A stretch of 64,000 bases of DNA, taken from NCBI RefSeq assembly GCF_002803075.1, contig NZ_NNBK01000002.1:1-64000 (forward strand). The letters run 5' to 3'. Of the stretch, positions 19,399 to 27,512 are shown one piece after another. A program made the translations under genes and the position numbers. Every line of letters starts with the position of its first letter. Position 1 is the first letter of the stretch. Below the pieces are notes generated by a model. That model saw nothing but the letters and a program-made list of their open reading frames with translations. It was not told the DNA's origin and ran no database searches. The DNA is from Streptomyces sp. CB01373. GTDB taxonomy: Bacteria; Actinomycetota; Actinomycetes; Streptomycetales; Streptomycetaceae.

Positions 19399-20745
19399 TC
19401 ACTTCTTCACACGAACGGTCTTGGTGGACCGGGTTTCGAGTGTCATCTCGTCGGCCTCTTCGACCTTCGCTTTCAGTCGCACAGTACCCGTCGCGACGTC
19501 GACCACGTCCACCACCTTCGCAAGGAGTTTCGCAGTATCCGCGTTCCCCGAAACACCGGCGAGCTGAACGGCCCGGCCCAGTTTGGCCGTTGCTCCATCG
19601 AAATCGCCCGCCTTGCGAAGGTCCAGTCCCTGCTGGATGACCTGGGCCAGTTCGGCCTGCCCGGTGTAGTGGGCCACCTGCGGGTTGATCGAGGTGGAGG
19701 CGGTCATGTCGTCGGTCCACACGGCCCGTACCAGGCCCTGGGCCCCGAGGTTGTGCGCCGTCCCGTCCGGCGCGGGCACCACCAGGGAGACACGGGCGGC
19801 GAGCATCTCCCGGCCGATGCCGGCCGCGGGCACCTCCACACAGAGGTGGTAGTCGCGGGACTCGTCGCCCCAGGAGCCGGTGGGATAGTCCCCGGCGCGT
19901 GGGCCCGCCTCGGCCCGGCGGTCGGTCAACTCCTCCACGGCCGGAGCGACTTGTTTGACGAACTTGATGGTCGTGCCCACCGGCGTCCACACCCGCAGCC
20001 GGACGTCCGCGACCTCCTTGCCCATCGCCGTCTCCATCATCCGCGTGAAGTCGGCGGCGAGGCCCGCCGGGTCGGCGACGATGTCGGCGGTGCCGAGCAG
20101 CGCGGAGGCGATCTGTGTGACTTCTTTCACTTCCCAGTCGGTGCCCACGCCTCGCGCGTCGCACGTGAAGCGTCCCGCGCACTCGTCGAGCGTCCGCTTC
20201 AGGTCCTCCGGGGACTCGTGCTCGTTTCGGCCGTCGGTGAGCAGGATGCCGTGCCGGATGGCGACGTCGGCCGAGGACAGCAGCCGGTCGGCCAGCCGCA
20301 GCCAGGTGCCGATGGCCGTGCCGCCGCCCGCGCTGAGCCTGCGCAGCGCCTGCTTGGCCTGGTCGCGGGTGGTCGCGTCGGCGACCGCGAGCCGGCCGCC
20401 GCCCGGATACACCTCCTTGGCCACGTGCGTGCCGCCGACCACCGCGAAGTGCACACCGTCGCGCAGGGTGTCGATCGCCGCCGCCGTGGCGTCCCGGGCG
20501 TTGCGCATCTTGGTCGGCGGGTAGTCCATCGAACCCGAGCAGTCGACCATGATCGCCACCGCGGCGGACGGCCCCTGCCCGGGCGTGTACAGATGCGGTG
20601 CCGCGACCGCGCCGCCGATCGTGCCGCCGCCGGTCGCGGTGACCGTGACGATCGCGTTGACCTCCCGGCCGCCCTCCGGCAGGTACTCGTTCTGGTACAC
20701 GTCCACCGAGAACTGCGGCACGCTGGACTTCGAGAAATTCGCCAT
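19399..20745 (-). CDS. VWA-domain (MIDAS) protein of the PknG cluster
   Basis: A 448-residue soluble protein. A beta-rich N-terminus is followed by a von Willebrand A domain with a complete metal site: DCSGSMD (Asp68, Ser70, Ser72), the Thr in GGGTAIG, and the Asp in LLTDGRNEHE. C-terminal to it lie a beta domain and a helical segment. ATG at 20745 is chosen because a GGGGAT/GGGAC site precedes it and MANFSKSSVPQFSVDVYQNEYL is a natural start; the frame extends further upstream without support. VWA proteins paired with kinase and PP2C genes recall the TerY-P triads. The role here may be a metal-dependent scaffold or phosphorylation target, which is inferred. Confidence 0.87.
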   Translation of the reverse strand: MANFSKSSVPQFSVDVYQNEYLPEGGREVNAIVTVTATGGGTIGGAVAAPHLYTPGQGPSAAVAIMVDCSGSMDYPPTKMRNARDATAAAIDTLRDGVHFAVVGGTHVAKEVYPGGGRLAVADATTRDQAKQALRRLSAGGGTAIGTWLRLADRLLSSADVAIRHGILLTDGRNEHESPEDLKRTLDECAGRFTCDARGVGTDWEVKEVTQIASALLGTADIVADPAGLAADFTRMMETAMGKEVADVRLRVWTPVGTTIKFVKQVAPAVEELTDRRAEAGPRAGDYPTGSWGDESRDYHLCVEVPAAGIGREMLAARVSLVVPAPDGTAHNLGAQGLVRAVWTDDMTASTSINPQVAHYTGQAELAQVIQQGLDLRKAGDFDGATAKLGRAVQLAGVSGNADTAKLLAKVVDVVDVATGTVRLKAKVEEADEMTLETRSTKTVRVKK

Positions 20746-20804
20746 GCTGTCCCAGATCCCCCTCTGGACCCCGTGAACGGGGACGACGACTGTGAACGGA
20801 CCGG

Positions 20805-20852
20805 CCCCCGCCGGCCCTCGGAGTTTCGCCGCGCTGAGGGGCCGGCCGGGGG
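20805..20852. terminator. Imperfect long hairpin between the PP2C and VWA genes
   Basis: CCCCCGCCGGCCCTC at 20805 pairs with GAGGGGCCGGCCGGGGG at 20836, with two bulges. It lies between the PP2C stop and the VWA start in a 136-base gap, so it may attenuate read-through within the cluster. Confidence 0.4.
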
Positions 20853-20881
20853 TTTCCGTCACGCGTCCCGGCGTACGTCCC

Positions 20882-22558
20882 TCAGGCCGATCCTGCCCCC
20901 TGCGGCGCGGCCGGGAACGGCAGGACGGCCACTGTTACGTTGTCGTGGCCCCCGCCGTCGAGGGCGTGGCCGACCAGGACCCGGGCGCTGTGCAGCGGGC
21001 GCACGGCGGCGTCGAGGGGGACGGCGTCGGCCATCTCCCGTGCCGTTTCCGCGTAGTTCCACAGTCCGTCCGTGCACACCACGACGACTCCCGGCCGGTC
21101 CGGCTTGAACGACGCCGTGTGCGGCTCCAGTTCGTAGGCGTCCGCGCCGAGCCAGCCGGTGATCGCGTGGGCGCGCTCGTCGGCGTACGCCTCCGCCTCG
21201 GACATCAGGCCCGCCGAGACCATCTGCGCGGCCCACGAGTCGTCCTCGGTGAGCCGGGCCGCGGGCGCGCCGCGGTCCACCGGCACCCAGTAGGCGCGGC
21301 TGTCGCCGACCCAGCCGACGACCAGCAGTCCGGGGGTGACCACCGCGCCGACGAACGTGCAGGCCGGCGCGTTCTGATGGACGGAGTGCCGGCCTTCCGG
21401 CGCGGGCTCCCCGGCGATCGCGTCGACCGCCTGCGCGGCGGCGACGATCGCGTCGTGCATGGCCTGCTGCGGGTGCGTGCCCCGGGGCAGCGCGGCCAGC
21501 AGCGACTCGCTCGCCGCTCGTGAGGCGGCCAGGGACGCTTCGTCGGGGCGGGTCGCGGAGGAAACGCCGTCGCAGACGACCGCCGCGAGGGCGGGTGAGC
21601 CGTCGGGCAGCGCGGTGCGGCCGAGGGCGAAGGCGTCCTCGTTGCGGTGGTGGCGCAGACCGCGGTCGCTGACGGCGGCGATCGGGCCCGACTCCTGTTC
21701 CATGTGGTCGCGTTCGCGCGGCTGGGCGTGCCCGCAGTTCTCGCAGTAGCCGTCGCTGTCGACCCGGCCGGCCCGGCAGGCCACGCACACGGCGGTGCCC
21801 TCGCCCGCGGCGGCGTCGTCGGCGTCGGCGGGCACGCGCGGGTCCGGCGCCTGCAAGGGGTACTCGTCGGGCTCCGCGGGCCGGTCCAGCCGCACACCGG
21901 AGGCGGGCTGCGGCTGCGCGTGTCCTTGCGGCTGCTGCGGCTGTCCCTGAACTGCGGCCTGTGCTGGGGCCGGTGGCTGCGGCTGTCGCGGAGGCTGGGC
22001 TGCCGGTTGCGGCTGCGGTCCGCCCGCCGCCTGCGCCTGGGCCGTGGGCTGTGTCCGAGGCTCGGGGTGGGGCTGCGGCTGCGGCTGAACCGCCGCCCGG
22101 GCCTGGGCATGAGCCTGCGGCTGCGCCTGTCCCTGGGGCTGCGGTTGCCCCTGAGCTGCGGCCTGTGCTTGAGGCTGCCCCTGGGCTGAAGCCTGTGCTG
22201 GAGCCTGCGGTTGGGGCAGGGCGGCCGGTTGCGGCTGTGCCTGTTGTGCCGGTGCCGGCAGCGGGGAGCCGTTGGAGTCAGTGCCCGGCAGGTCCGTCGG
22301 CAGATGCAGCCGCGGTGGGGCCTCGGAGGCGTCCGGGTGCGGGGCGCGCGGCCATACGGCGTCGTCGGCACGCTCGCCGGGTCCGGCCGGGCGCGGCACA
22401 CCGCCGCGGTCCATGGTGAGCGTCGGCGTGTCGTCCGGTCCCGCGGCGGCCGCGGACAGGGCGTACCCGCACGCACCGCAGAAGCGGTCACCCGATTCGA
22501 GCGGCTCCGCACAGCTCGGGCACTTCGGCAGCGCGGCCTGCTGGTGCATCTGCGACAT
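20882..22558 (-). CDS. PP2C-type Ser/Thr phosphatase with zinc ribbons
   Basis: A 558-residue phosphatase. The N-terminus holds a zinc ribbon (CPSCAEPL..CGACG). A Gln/Pro/Ala-rich linker of over 100 residues follows, then a second zinc ribbon (CVACRAG..CENCG). The PP2C domain has the full motif set: RHHRNEDAF, VVCDGVSS, VGDSRAYW, CTDGLWNY and GHDNVTVAV, with the metal-binding Asp residues present. It should remove phosphate placed by PknG. The ATG at 22558 lies one codon after the TTG that immediately follows the pknG stop, so the two genes are translationally coupled. Confidence 0.92.
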   Translation of the reverse strand: MSQMHQQAALPKCPSCAEPLESGDRFCGACGYALSAAAAGPDDTPTLTMDRGGVPRPAGPGERADDAVWPRAPHPDASEAPPRLHLPTDLPGTDSNGSPLPAPAQQAQPQPAALPQPQAPAQASAQGQPQAQAAAQGQPQPQGQAQPQAHAQARAAVQPQPQPHPEPRTQPTAQAQAAGGPQPQPAAQPPRQPQPPAPAQAAVQGQPQQPQGHAQPQPASGVRLDRPAEPDEYPLQAPDPRVPADADDAAAGEGTAVCVACRAGRVDSDGYCENCGHAQPRERDHMEQESGPIAAVSDRGLRHHRNEDAFALGRTALPDGSPALAAVVCDGVSSATRPDEASLAASRAASESLLAALPRGTHPQQAMHDAIVAAAQAVDAIAGEPAPEGRHSVHQNAPACTFVGAVVTPGLLVVGWVGDSRAYWVPVDRGAPAARLTEDDSWAAQMVSAGLMSEAEAYADERAHAITGWLGADAYELEPHTASFKPDRPGVVVVCTDGLWNYAETAREMADAVPLDAAVRPLHSARVLVGHALDGGGHDNVTVAVLPFPAAPQGAGSA

Positions 22559-22561
22559 CAA

Positions 22562-25093
22562 CTACACCCACGTCCGGGGGCGGTAACGGTTGGCACGTTC
22601 CACCAGGTCGATCCTCTCCTCGCCACCGGGGGCCAGCCGGGCCAGCGTGCGGTACGAACGCTCCAGGCCGAACCGGAGTCCCCGCTCGTCCAGGTCGCTG
22701 CCGAGCAGCACCCGCCGGGCGGCCGGGTCGGTGGCCCGGCCCCCGGAGAGTACCCAGTCCAGGGCGCAGCCGAGGACTTCCGCCGACAACAGCTCGCGCC
22801 GCGCCGGGTCGAGACCGTAGGTCTGAAGTGCCTCGACCTGCCCGGAGGCGGCCGTCAGATCGTCCAGGAACGGCGTGTCGGAGGCCGCCGCCGTACGGTG
22901 CCGCAGCCGTGCCCGCACGGCCGCCACACGCGCCGCCGTGTAGTGGATGGAGGACCCCGGCACGGACTCCAGCGTCCGCACCGCGCCGTTCCGGTCGCCG
23001 CCGGCGAGCTGCACGCGGGCCAGCCCGAATGCGGCGCTGACCTGGCTCGGGTCGGTCGACCACACCAGGCGGTAGTACTCGGCGGCGTTGTCGAGCTGGC
23101 CGAGCACCTCGGCGCACAGGCCGAGCGCGAGCTTCGGCGCGACCTCGCCCGGGAAGGCGTCGTAGACCGCGTCGAAGGCGAGGGCCGCCTCCTCGTGGTC
23201 ACCGGTGACCAGGGAGGCCATGCCCCGGTACCAGACGACCCGCCAGTCGTCCGGGTGGCTCTGCTCCAGTCGGCGCAGGACCTCCAGCGCCGTGGCCGCC
23301 TCGCCGGTCTCCAGCCGGGCGCGGACCTGGCGCAGCCGGGTTTCGGCCGACTGGGTGGGCACCGCGGCGAGGGCGTGTGCCAGTTCGCCGGGCGCGGACG
23401 TCAACAGGCCAGCGAGAAAACCCGCGTTCGGGTCACCCGGATCGACGTGGGGGACCGGCAGGGCGAGCGCGGCGGCGGGCGCGTCCGCGGGCTTGACGAG
23501 GGCCGGATGGGCCGGCGCGTTCGGCGCGCCCGGGGCACCATGGCCGTTCCCGGCACCGGCCGTGAGGGCCGGGGCGTACCCGCGCGGGCGCGTCACCCGC
23601 GCCCCCAGCCGGGACACGTCCCCGTCCAGCTTCGGGAACAACTCCGTGTCCGTCACGCGCAGTTCCGGGCCGAACAGCGTCGAAAGGGCCGGCCGCGCCC
23701 GGCCGGTCTGCAAGGACACGACCTCCCGCAGCACGCCCGTGAGCTGCTCGGCCATCTCCTGCGCCGAGGCGAACCGGCGGGCCGGGTCGGGATCGGTCGC
23801 GCGGACCAGGAGCCGGTAGAAGGACTCGTACTGGCGGAAGACCTCGATGTTGTCCGGATCGGGCAGGGAGTCCGCGAAGACGTTCGTGTAGCCCTGGAAG
23901 TCGAAGGTGAGGACGGCGAGCGTACGGCCCACCGTGTACAGGTCGCTGGCCACCGACGGGCCGACCTCGGCGACCTCGGGCGCCTGGTAGCCGACCGTGC
24001 CGTAGATGGCCGACTCGTCGTCGTCCATCCGGCGCACCGCGCCCATGTCGATCAGCTTGAGCTGGTCCTCGGTCTGGATCGCGTTGTCGACCTTGAAGTC
24101 GCAGTACAGCAGGTTGCGGCTGTGCAGATGGCCGAGCGCCTCCAGGGCCTCGATGCCGTACGCGCAGGCCTGCTCCACCGGCAACGGGTCGCGTCTGCCC
24201 TGCGAGGTGCGGCGGGAGTTGGCGATCTCCTTCAGCGACTTGCCGCCGACGTACTCCATCACGATGTAGCCGTCGAGGGAGCCGGTGCGCTGGTCGAGGT
24301 GCTCGACGAAGTTGTAGATCCGCACGATGTTGGCGTGCTCGATCTCCGCCAGGAACCGCCGCTCCGAGATCGCCGCCGCCATGGCGTCCTGGTCGCCGGT
24401 GTCCAGCAGGCCCTTGAGCACCACCCAGCGGTCGGAGACGGCCCGGTCCACGGCGAGGTAGATCCAGCCCAGGCCGCCGTGCGCCAGACAGCCCACGACT
24501 TCGTACTGGCCGTGGACGATGTCCCCGGCCCTCAGTTTGGGCACGAAGGAGTACGGGTGCCCGCACTTGGTGCAGAAGCCCTCCGTACGGCCCGGCCGGT
24601 CACCTCGCGCGCGACCGACCGGCGCCCCGCAGTCCGAGCGCGAGCAGAACCGCTTGCGCTCCGGCACCTCGGGGTTCTCCAGCACCATCGAACGCGGGTC
24701 GGGCCGCGGCACCTGCGGCACCTGCACCAGTCCCGCGCCCAGCCGGCCGCGGCCCGAGGAGCCCGTCGTGGAGCCGGAGCTGCGCACCGAAACCGAGCGG
24801 CCGGTCGCCCTGCCCGACAGCGACCGCGACAGCCGCCCCGACACCGAGCGGCGGGACCGTGAGGAACCCGTCGACTGCGACGACGTACGGGAACTGCCCG
24901 CCGAACCCCGGCTGCCCGCCGAACCCCGCGAGTCCCCGCCGCCGGTGACCCCGGTGGGCGGCGAACCCACCATGCCGGTCGGCGAAACCACCGGCGCGAG
25001 ACCGCACGTGTCGCAGTACAGCTCACCGCCGCCGACGTCCTCGTACGTGCCGCCGCAGTCCGGCCGCTGACAGGTCTGCCCCGCCTGACTCAT
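22562..25093 (-). CDS. pknG: PknG-type Ser/Thr protein kinase with TPR domain
   Basis: An 843-residue kinase of the PknG family. The N-terminus carries a Cys4 module (CQRPDCGG..CDTCG), a Ser/Arg/Gly-rich region, and a second Cys4 module (CSRSDCGA..CTKCG), corresponding to the rubredoxin-like part of mycobacterial PknG. The kinase domain has HGGLGWIYLAVD, VVLKG, YCDFKVDN for the catalytic loop and LIDMGAV in place of DFG. The TPR tail contains DWRVVWYRGMASLVTGD and AFPGEVAPKLALGLCAEV, close to PknG of Mycobacterium. ATG at 25093 opens with the first Cys4 module. In mycobacteria PknG senses amino acids through GlnH/GlnX and phosphorylates the FHA protein GarA to control 2-oxoglutarate metabolism. 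Confidence 0.92.
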   Translation of the reverse strand: MSQAGQTCQRPDCGGTYEDVGGGELYCDTCGLAPVVSPTGMVGSPPTGVTGGGDSRGSAGSRGSAGSSRTSSQSTGSSRSRRSVSGRLSRSLSGRATGRSVSVRSSGSTTGSSGRGRLGAGLVQVPQVPRPDPRSMVLENPEVPERKRFCSRSDCGAPVGRARGDRPGRTEGFCTKCGHPYSFVPKLRAGDIVHGQYEVVGCLAHGGLGWIYLAVDRAVSDRWVVLKGLLDTGDQDAMAAAISERRFLAEIEHANIVRIYNFVEHLDQRTGSLDGYIVMEYVGGKSLKEIANSRRTSQGRRDPLPVEQACAYGIEALEALGHLHSRNLLYCDFKVDNAIQTEDQLKLIDMGAVRRMDDDESAIYGTVGYQAPEVAEVGPSVASDLYTVGRTLAVLTFDFQGYTNVFADSLPDPDNIEVFRQYESFYRLLVRATDPDPARRFASAQEMAEQLTGVLREVVSLQTGRARPALSTLFGPELRVTDTELFPKLDGDVSRLGARVTRPRGYAPALTAGAGNGHGAPGAPNAPAHPALVKPADAPAAALALPVPHVDPGDPNAGFLAGLLTSAPGELAHALAAVPTQSAETRLRQVRARLETGEAATALEVLRRLEQSHPDDWRVVWYRGMASLVTGDHEEAALAFDAVYDAFPGEVAPKLALGLCAEVLGQLDNAAEYYRLVWSTDPSQVSAAFGLARVQLAGGDRNGAVRTLESVPGSSIHYTAARVAAVRARLRHRTAAASDTPFLDDLTAASGQVEALQTYGLDPARRELLSAEVLGCALDWVLSGGRATDPAARRVLLGSDLDERGLRFGLERSYRTLARLAPGGEERIDLVERANRYRPRTWV

Positions 25094-25101
25094 GACTCCC
25101 C

Positions 25102-26400
25102 CTACCGTCCCTCGCGCCCGCCCGGCTCCGGCACCCGGGAGCCGCCGAGCAGCTCGGCCGCCGCCTGCTGATAGCGCAGCACGGCCTGTTCGGCCACCCG
25201 CAGGTCGCAGGGCGCGCTCCACAGCATGCGCCGCGCCGCGTCGTACCGCTCGACCAGCAGCGGGTCCTCCGCCAGACCGTGCCGGGCCACCTTCGCCTTG
25301 TACGCGTCCAGCCGCCCGCGCAGCTCGGCACGGACCGCCAGCGGCGCGGTGACCGCCGTCAACGACTCGCGGGCGCGCAGGAGTTCGTCCTCGGCCTTCT
25401 CCTCCAGAGACTCCAGGAGCGGCGACAGCCGGTGCCAGCGGGCCTGCCTGCGGTACTCGGCGGCCGTCGCCAGCTGCTCCTGGAGGGCGGTCGGCGGACC
25501 GCTGACCACCGGCACCTCCGTGGCGGCGATCTTCGCCAGCACCTCGCCGCGCGCGGTGCGCGCCTCGGCGAGGGTGCGGTCCGCGCGCGAGAGCACGTCC
25601 CGCAGCCTGATCAGCCGCTGCTCGGCGTCCTGCCGCACGCCGAGCACGGCCTCGATCTCCCGGCGCACCTCGTCGAGGGCCCGCGCCTGACGGTCGTACA
25701 CCGTGGTGTCCGGCCGTCCGCCGCCCGGCGCCGAACTGCCCTGCGCGGGCACCCAGAAGGCGAGCGGATCGGAGATCACCTCCGCGCGCAGCCCGGTCAG
25801 CGTGCGCGTGACGCGGTCCAGGTCGTCGCCCGCCGGGTGCTCGCCGGGGCGGACGCCGACCGAGTGCGCGAGCCGGCGGGTGCGCTGGAGCTCCGCGGCC
25901 AGCAGATCGATCCGCGCGGGCAGCGCCGACCACACCGCGTCGGCGGCGACCACCATGTCAAGACCGGCCGCGTACAGCTCGTTCATCCGGTCCACCAGCG
26001 TGACCAGGGAGAAGCTCTGGCTGAGTCGGCCGGGACCGGGCGCGCCCGCGACGGCCGCGCCGGGGACGGTGACGGACTCGCCGCGCAGCAGCTCGGTCAG
26101 CTCCACCAGGTCGTCGCGGCTGGACCAGCGGCGGCGGGCGCGGATCTCACGGGCGGTGCGCAGGGCGCCGCTGTAGGCGTCGAAGTACGCCCACAGCAGC
26201 GTGATCGACGCCTCTGTGGCCGCCCAGCGCTCCTTGGTGACGCCGGTCAGCTCGGCGCCCTCCAGGAGTCTGCGGCCCGCGTGGTCCTGGAGGGCGAGCA
26301 GCGAGGTCTCGATGGCCTCGTGCTCCGCGCCGAGCCGCGCCAGCGCACGGTCCACCTCGTCCCGGTCCATCACCGGCCCGGCGGGGTCCGTGACGCCCAT
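25102..26400 (-). CDS. Coiled-coil protein of the PknG cluster, function unknown
   Basis: A 432-residue, almost entirely helical cytoplasmic protein with no signal peptide or TM. Long heptad-like stretches are visible (VDRALARLGAEHEAIETSLLA; LDEVRREIEAVLGVRQDAEQ; SPLLESLEEKAEDELLRARESL). Its C-terminal end (YDAARRMLWSAPCDLRVAEQAVLRYQQA) could be a docking helix. I do not recognise a family. It lies between the sensor pair and pknG, with eight bases to the kinase start, so it may bridge the membrane sensor and the kinase. The ATG at 26400 has AGAGGTGAT upstream. Confidence 0.8.
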   Translation of the reverse strand: MGVTDPAGPVMDRDEVDRALARLGAEHEAIETSLLALQDHAGRRLLEGAELTGVTKERWAATEASITLLWAYFDAYSGALRTAREIRARRRWSSRDDLVELTELLRGESVTVPGAAVAGAPGPGRLSQSFSLVTLVDRMNELYAAGLDMVVAADAVWSALPARIDLLAAELQRTRRLAHSVGVRPGEHPAGDDLDRVTRTLTGLRAEVISDPLAFWVPAQGSSAPGGGRPDTTVYDRQARALDEVRREIEAVLGVRQDAEQRLIRLRDVLSRADRTLAEARTARGEVLAKIAATEVPVVSGPPTALQEQLATAAEYRRQARWHRLSPLLESLEEKAEDELLRARESLTAVTAPLAVRAELRGRLDAYKAKVARHGLAEDPLLVERYDAARRMLWSAPCDLRVAEQAVLRYQQAAAELLGGSRVPEPGGREGR

Positions 26401-26481
26401 CGATCACCTCTCGCTGCCGTGTGTCGCCTGTGTGCTGTCGGGTTGTGCCGGTCCGTCGGTGCCGCACCGGCCGGTGACAGG

Positions 26482-27498
26482 TCACCGGTAGGCCGGCGTC
26501 GGCGCGGTGGCCGACGGTGAGTCCTTACCCAGCGTGGCGGACAGCCACCTCCCGTACGACGTCTTCCAGCCCCCGTCCTTGCGGTAGTTCTCCAGTGTCC
26601 GGTTGACCTGGCGGACCAGGTCCTCGGCGCCGAGGTTCATGGCCACACCGTAGAACTCCTTGGTGAAGGAGGCCCCCTTCAAGGCCACGGTGGGGTCCTG
26701 CGCGGCCTGGCTGGCGGCGAGTGCGCCGTCCGTCACCACCGCGTCCACCTCGCCGAGCTGGAGCCGCACCAGGCAGTCCAGCTGGTTGGGGACGGTGGTG
26801 GTGATGTCGGTGGTCGCGGGAAGCGTGCCGTCCTTGGTGTCGGCGGCCAGGTGGTCGTAGGCCGTGGAGCCGGTGGCCGAGCAGACCTTCTTCCCGGCGA
26901 GTGAGCCGTCGTAGCCGGTGATGTCCGAGGTCTTGGGGGCCAGGACCTGCTGGCCGGTCAGGAAGTAGGGGGCGGAGAACGCCACCTGCTTCAGCCGGTC
27001 GCAGGTGATGGTCATGGTGCGCACCACCATGTCCACCCGGCCGCTGCGGATCGCGGGTATCCGCTCGTTGGTGGGGATGGCCTTGAACTGGACCTTGTCC
27101 GGGTCGCCGAGGATGTCCTCGGCGATGCGGTGCACGAGGTCGATGTCGAAACCCTCCAGCGCGCCGGAGCCGTTGTTCGGGTTGCGGTAGCCCCAGCGGT
27201 AGCTGTTCTGGTCGACGCCGACCGTCAGGTGGCCGCGCGAGCGGATGGCGCTCACCGTGCGGCCGCCCGCGCGGGACGGGGACGGGCTCAGGTCGTGGGC
27301 CTGGCTGTCCTGGCAGTTGTCCGCCTTGGACTGCGTGCCCCGCACGGCGTGTTGGCCGCCCAGGACGGGACCGCCGGCGCCGTGCGGCTGGGTGCGGGGC
27401 AGCAGGAGGACGAACGTCAGCGCCAGGACGCAGACGGCAGCCATCGCGCCGACACCGCCCCAGCCCTTCAGGCCGGCCCGCAGTCGTCGTGCTCGCAT
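26482..27498 (-). CDS. GlnH-like amino-acid-binding protein, membrane-anchored
   Basis: A 338-residue family 3 solute-binding protein. A basic n-region and one hydrophobic stretch (AMAAVCVLALTFVLLLP) anchor it. The binding domain has LTVGVDQNSYRWGY, LEGFDIDLVHRIAEDI, the phrase RIPAIRSGRVDMVVRTMTIT and EVDAVVTDGALA, typical of Glu/Asp/Gln binders. The site around the Cys (AAVC) is not a good lipobox, so an N-terminal membrane anchor is more likely than lipidation. The first in-frame GTG overlaps the upstream stop (GTGA), but ATG at 27498 has AAAGGGGG at better spacing. No amino-acid ABC permease or ATPase lies nearby, so it is a sensor rather than a transporter part, as with GlnH in mycobacteria. 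Confidence 0.85.
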   Translation of the reverse strand: MRARRLRAGLKGWGGVGAMAAVCVLALTFVLLLPRTQPHGAGGPVLGGQHAVRGTQSKADNCQDSQAHDLSPSPSRAGGRTVSAIRSRGHLTVGVDQNSYRWGYRNPNNGSGALEGFDIDLVHRIAEDILGDPDKVQFKAIPTNERIPAIRSGRVDMVVRTMTITCDRLKQVAFSAPYFLTGQQVLAPKTSDITGYDGSLAGKKVCSATGSTAYDHLAADTKDGTLPATTDITTTVPNQLDCLVRLQLGEVDAVVTDGALAASQAAQDPTVALKGASFTKEFYGVAMNLGAEDLVRQVNRTLENYRKDGGWKTSYGRWLSATLGKDSPSATAPTPAYR

Positions 27499-27512
27499 CG
27501 CCACGCCCCCTT

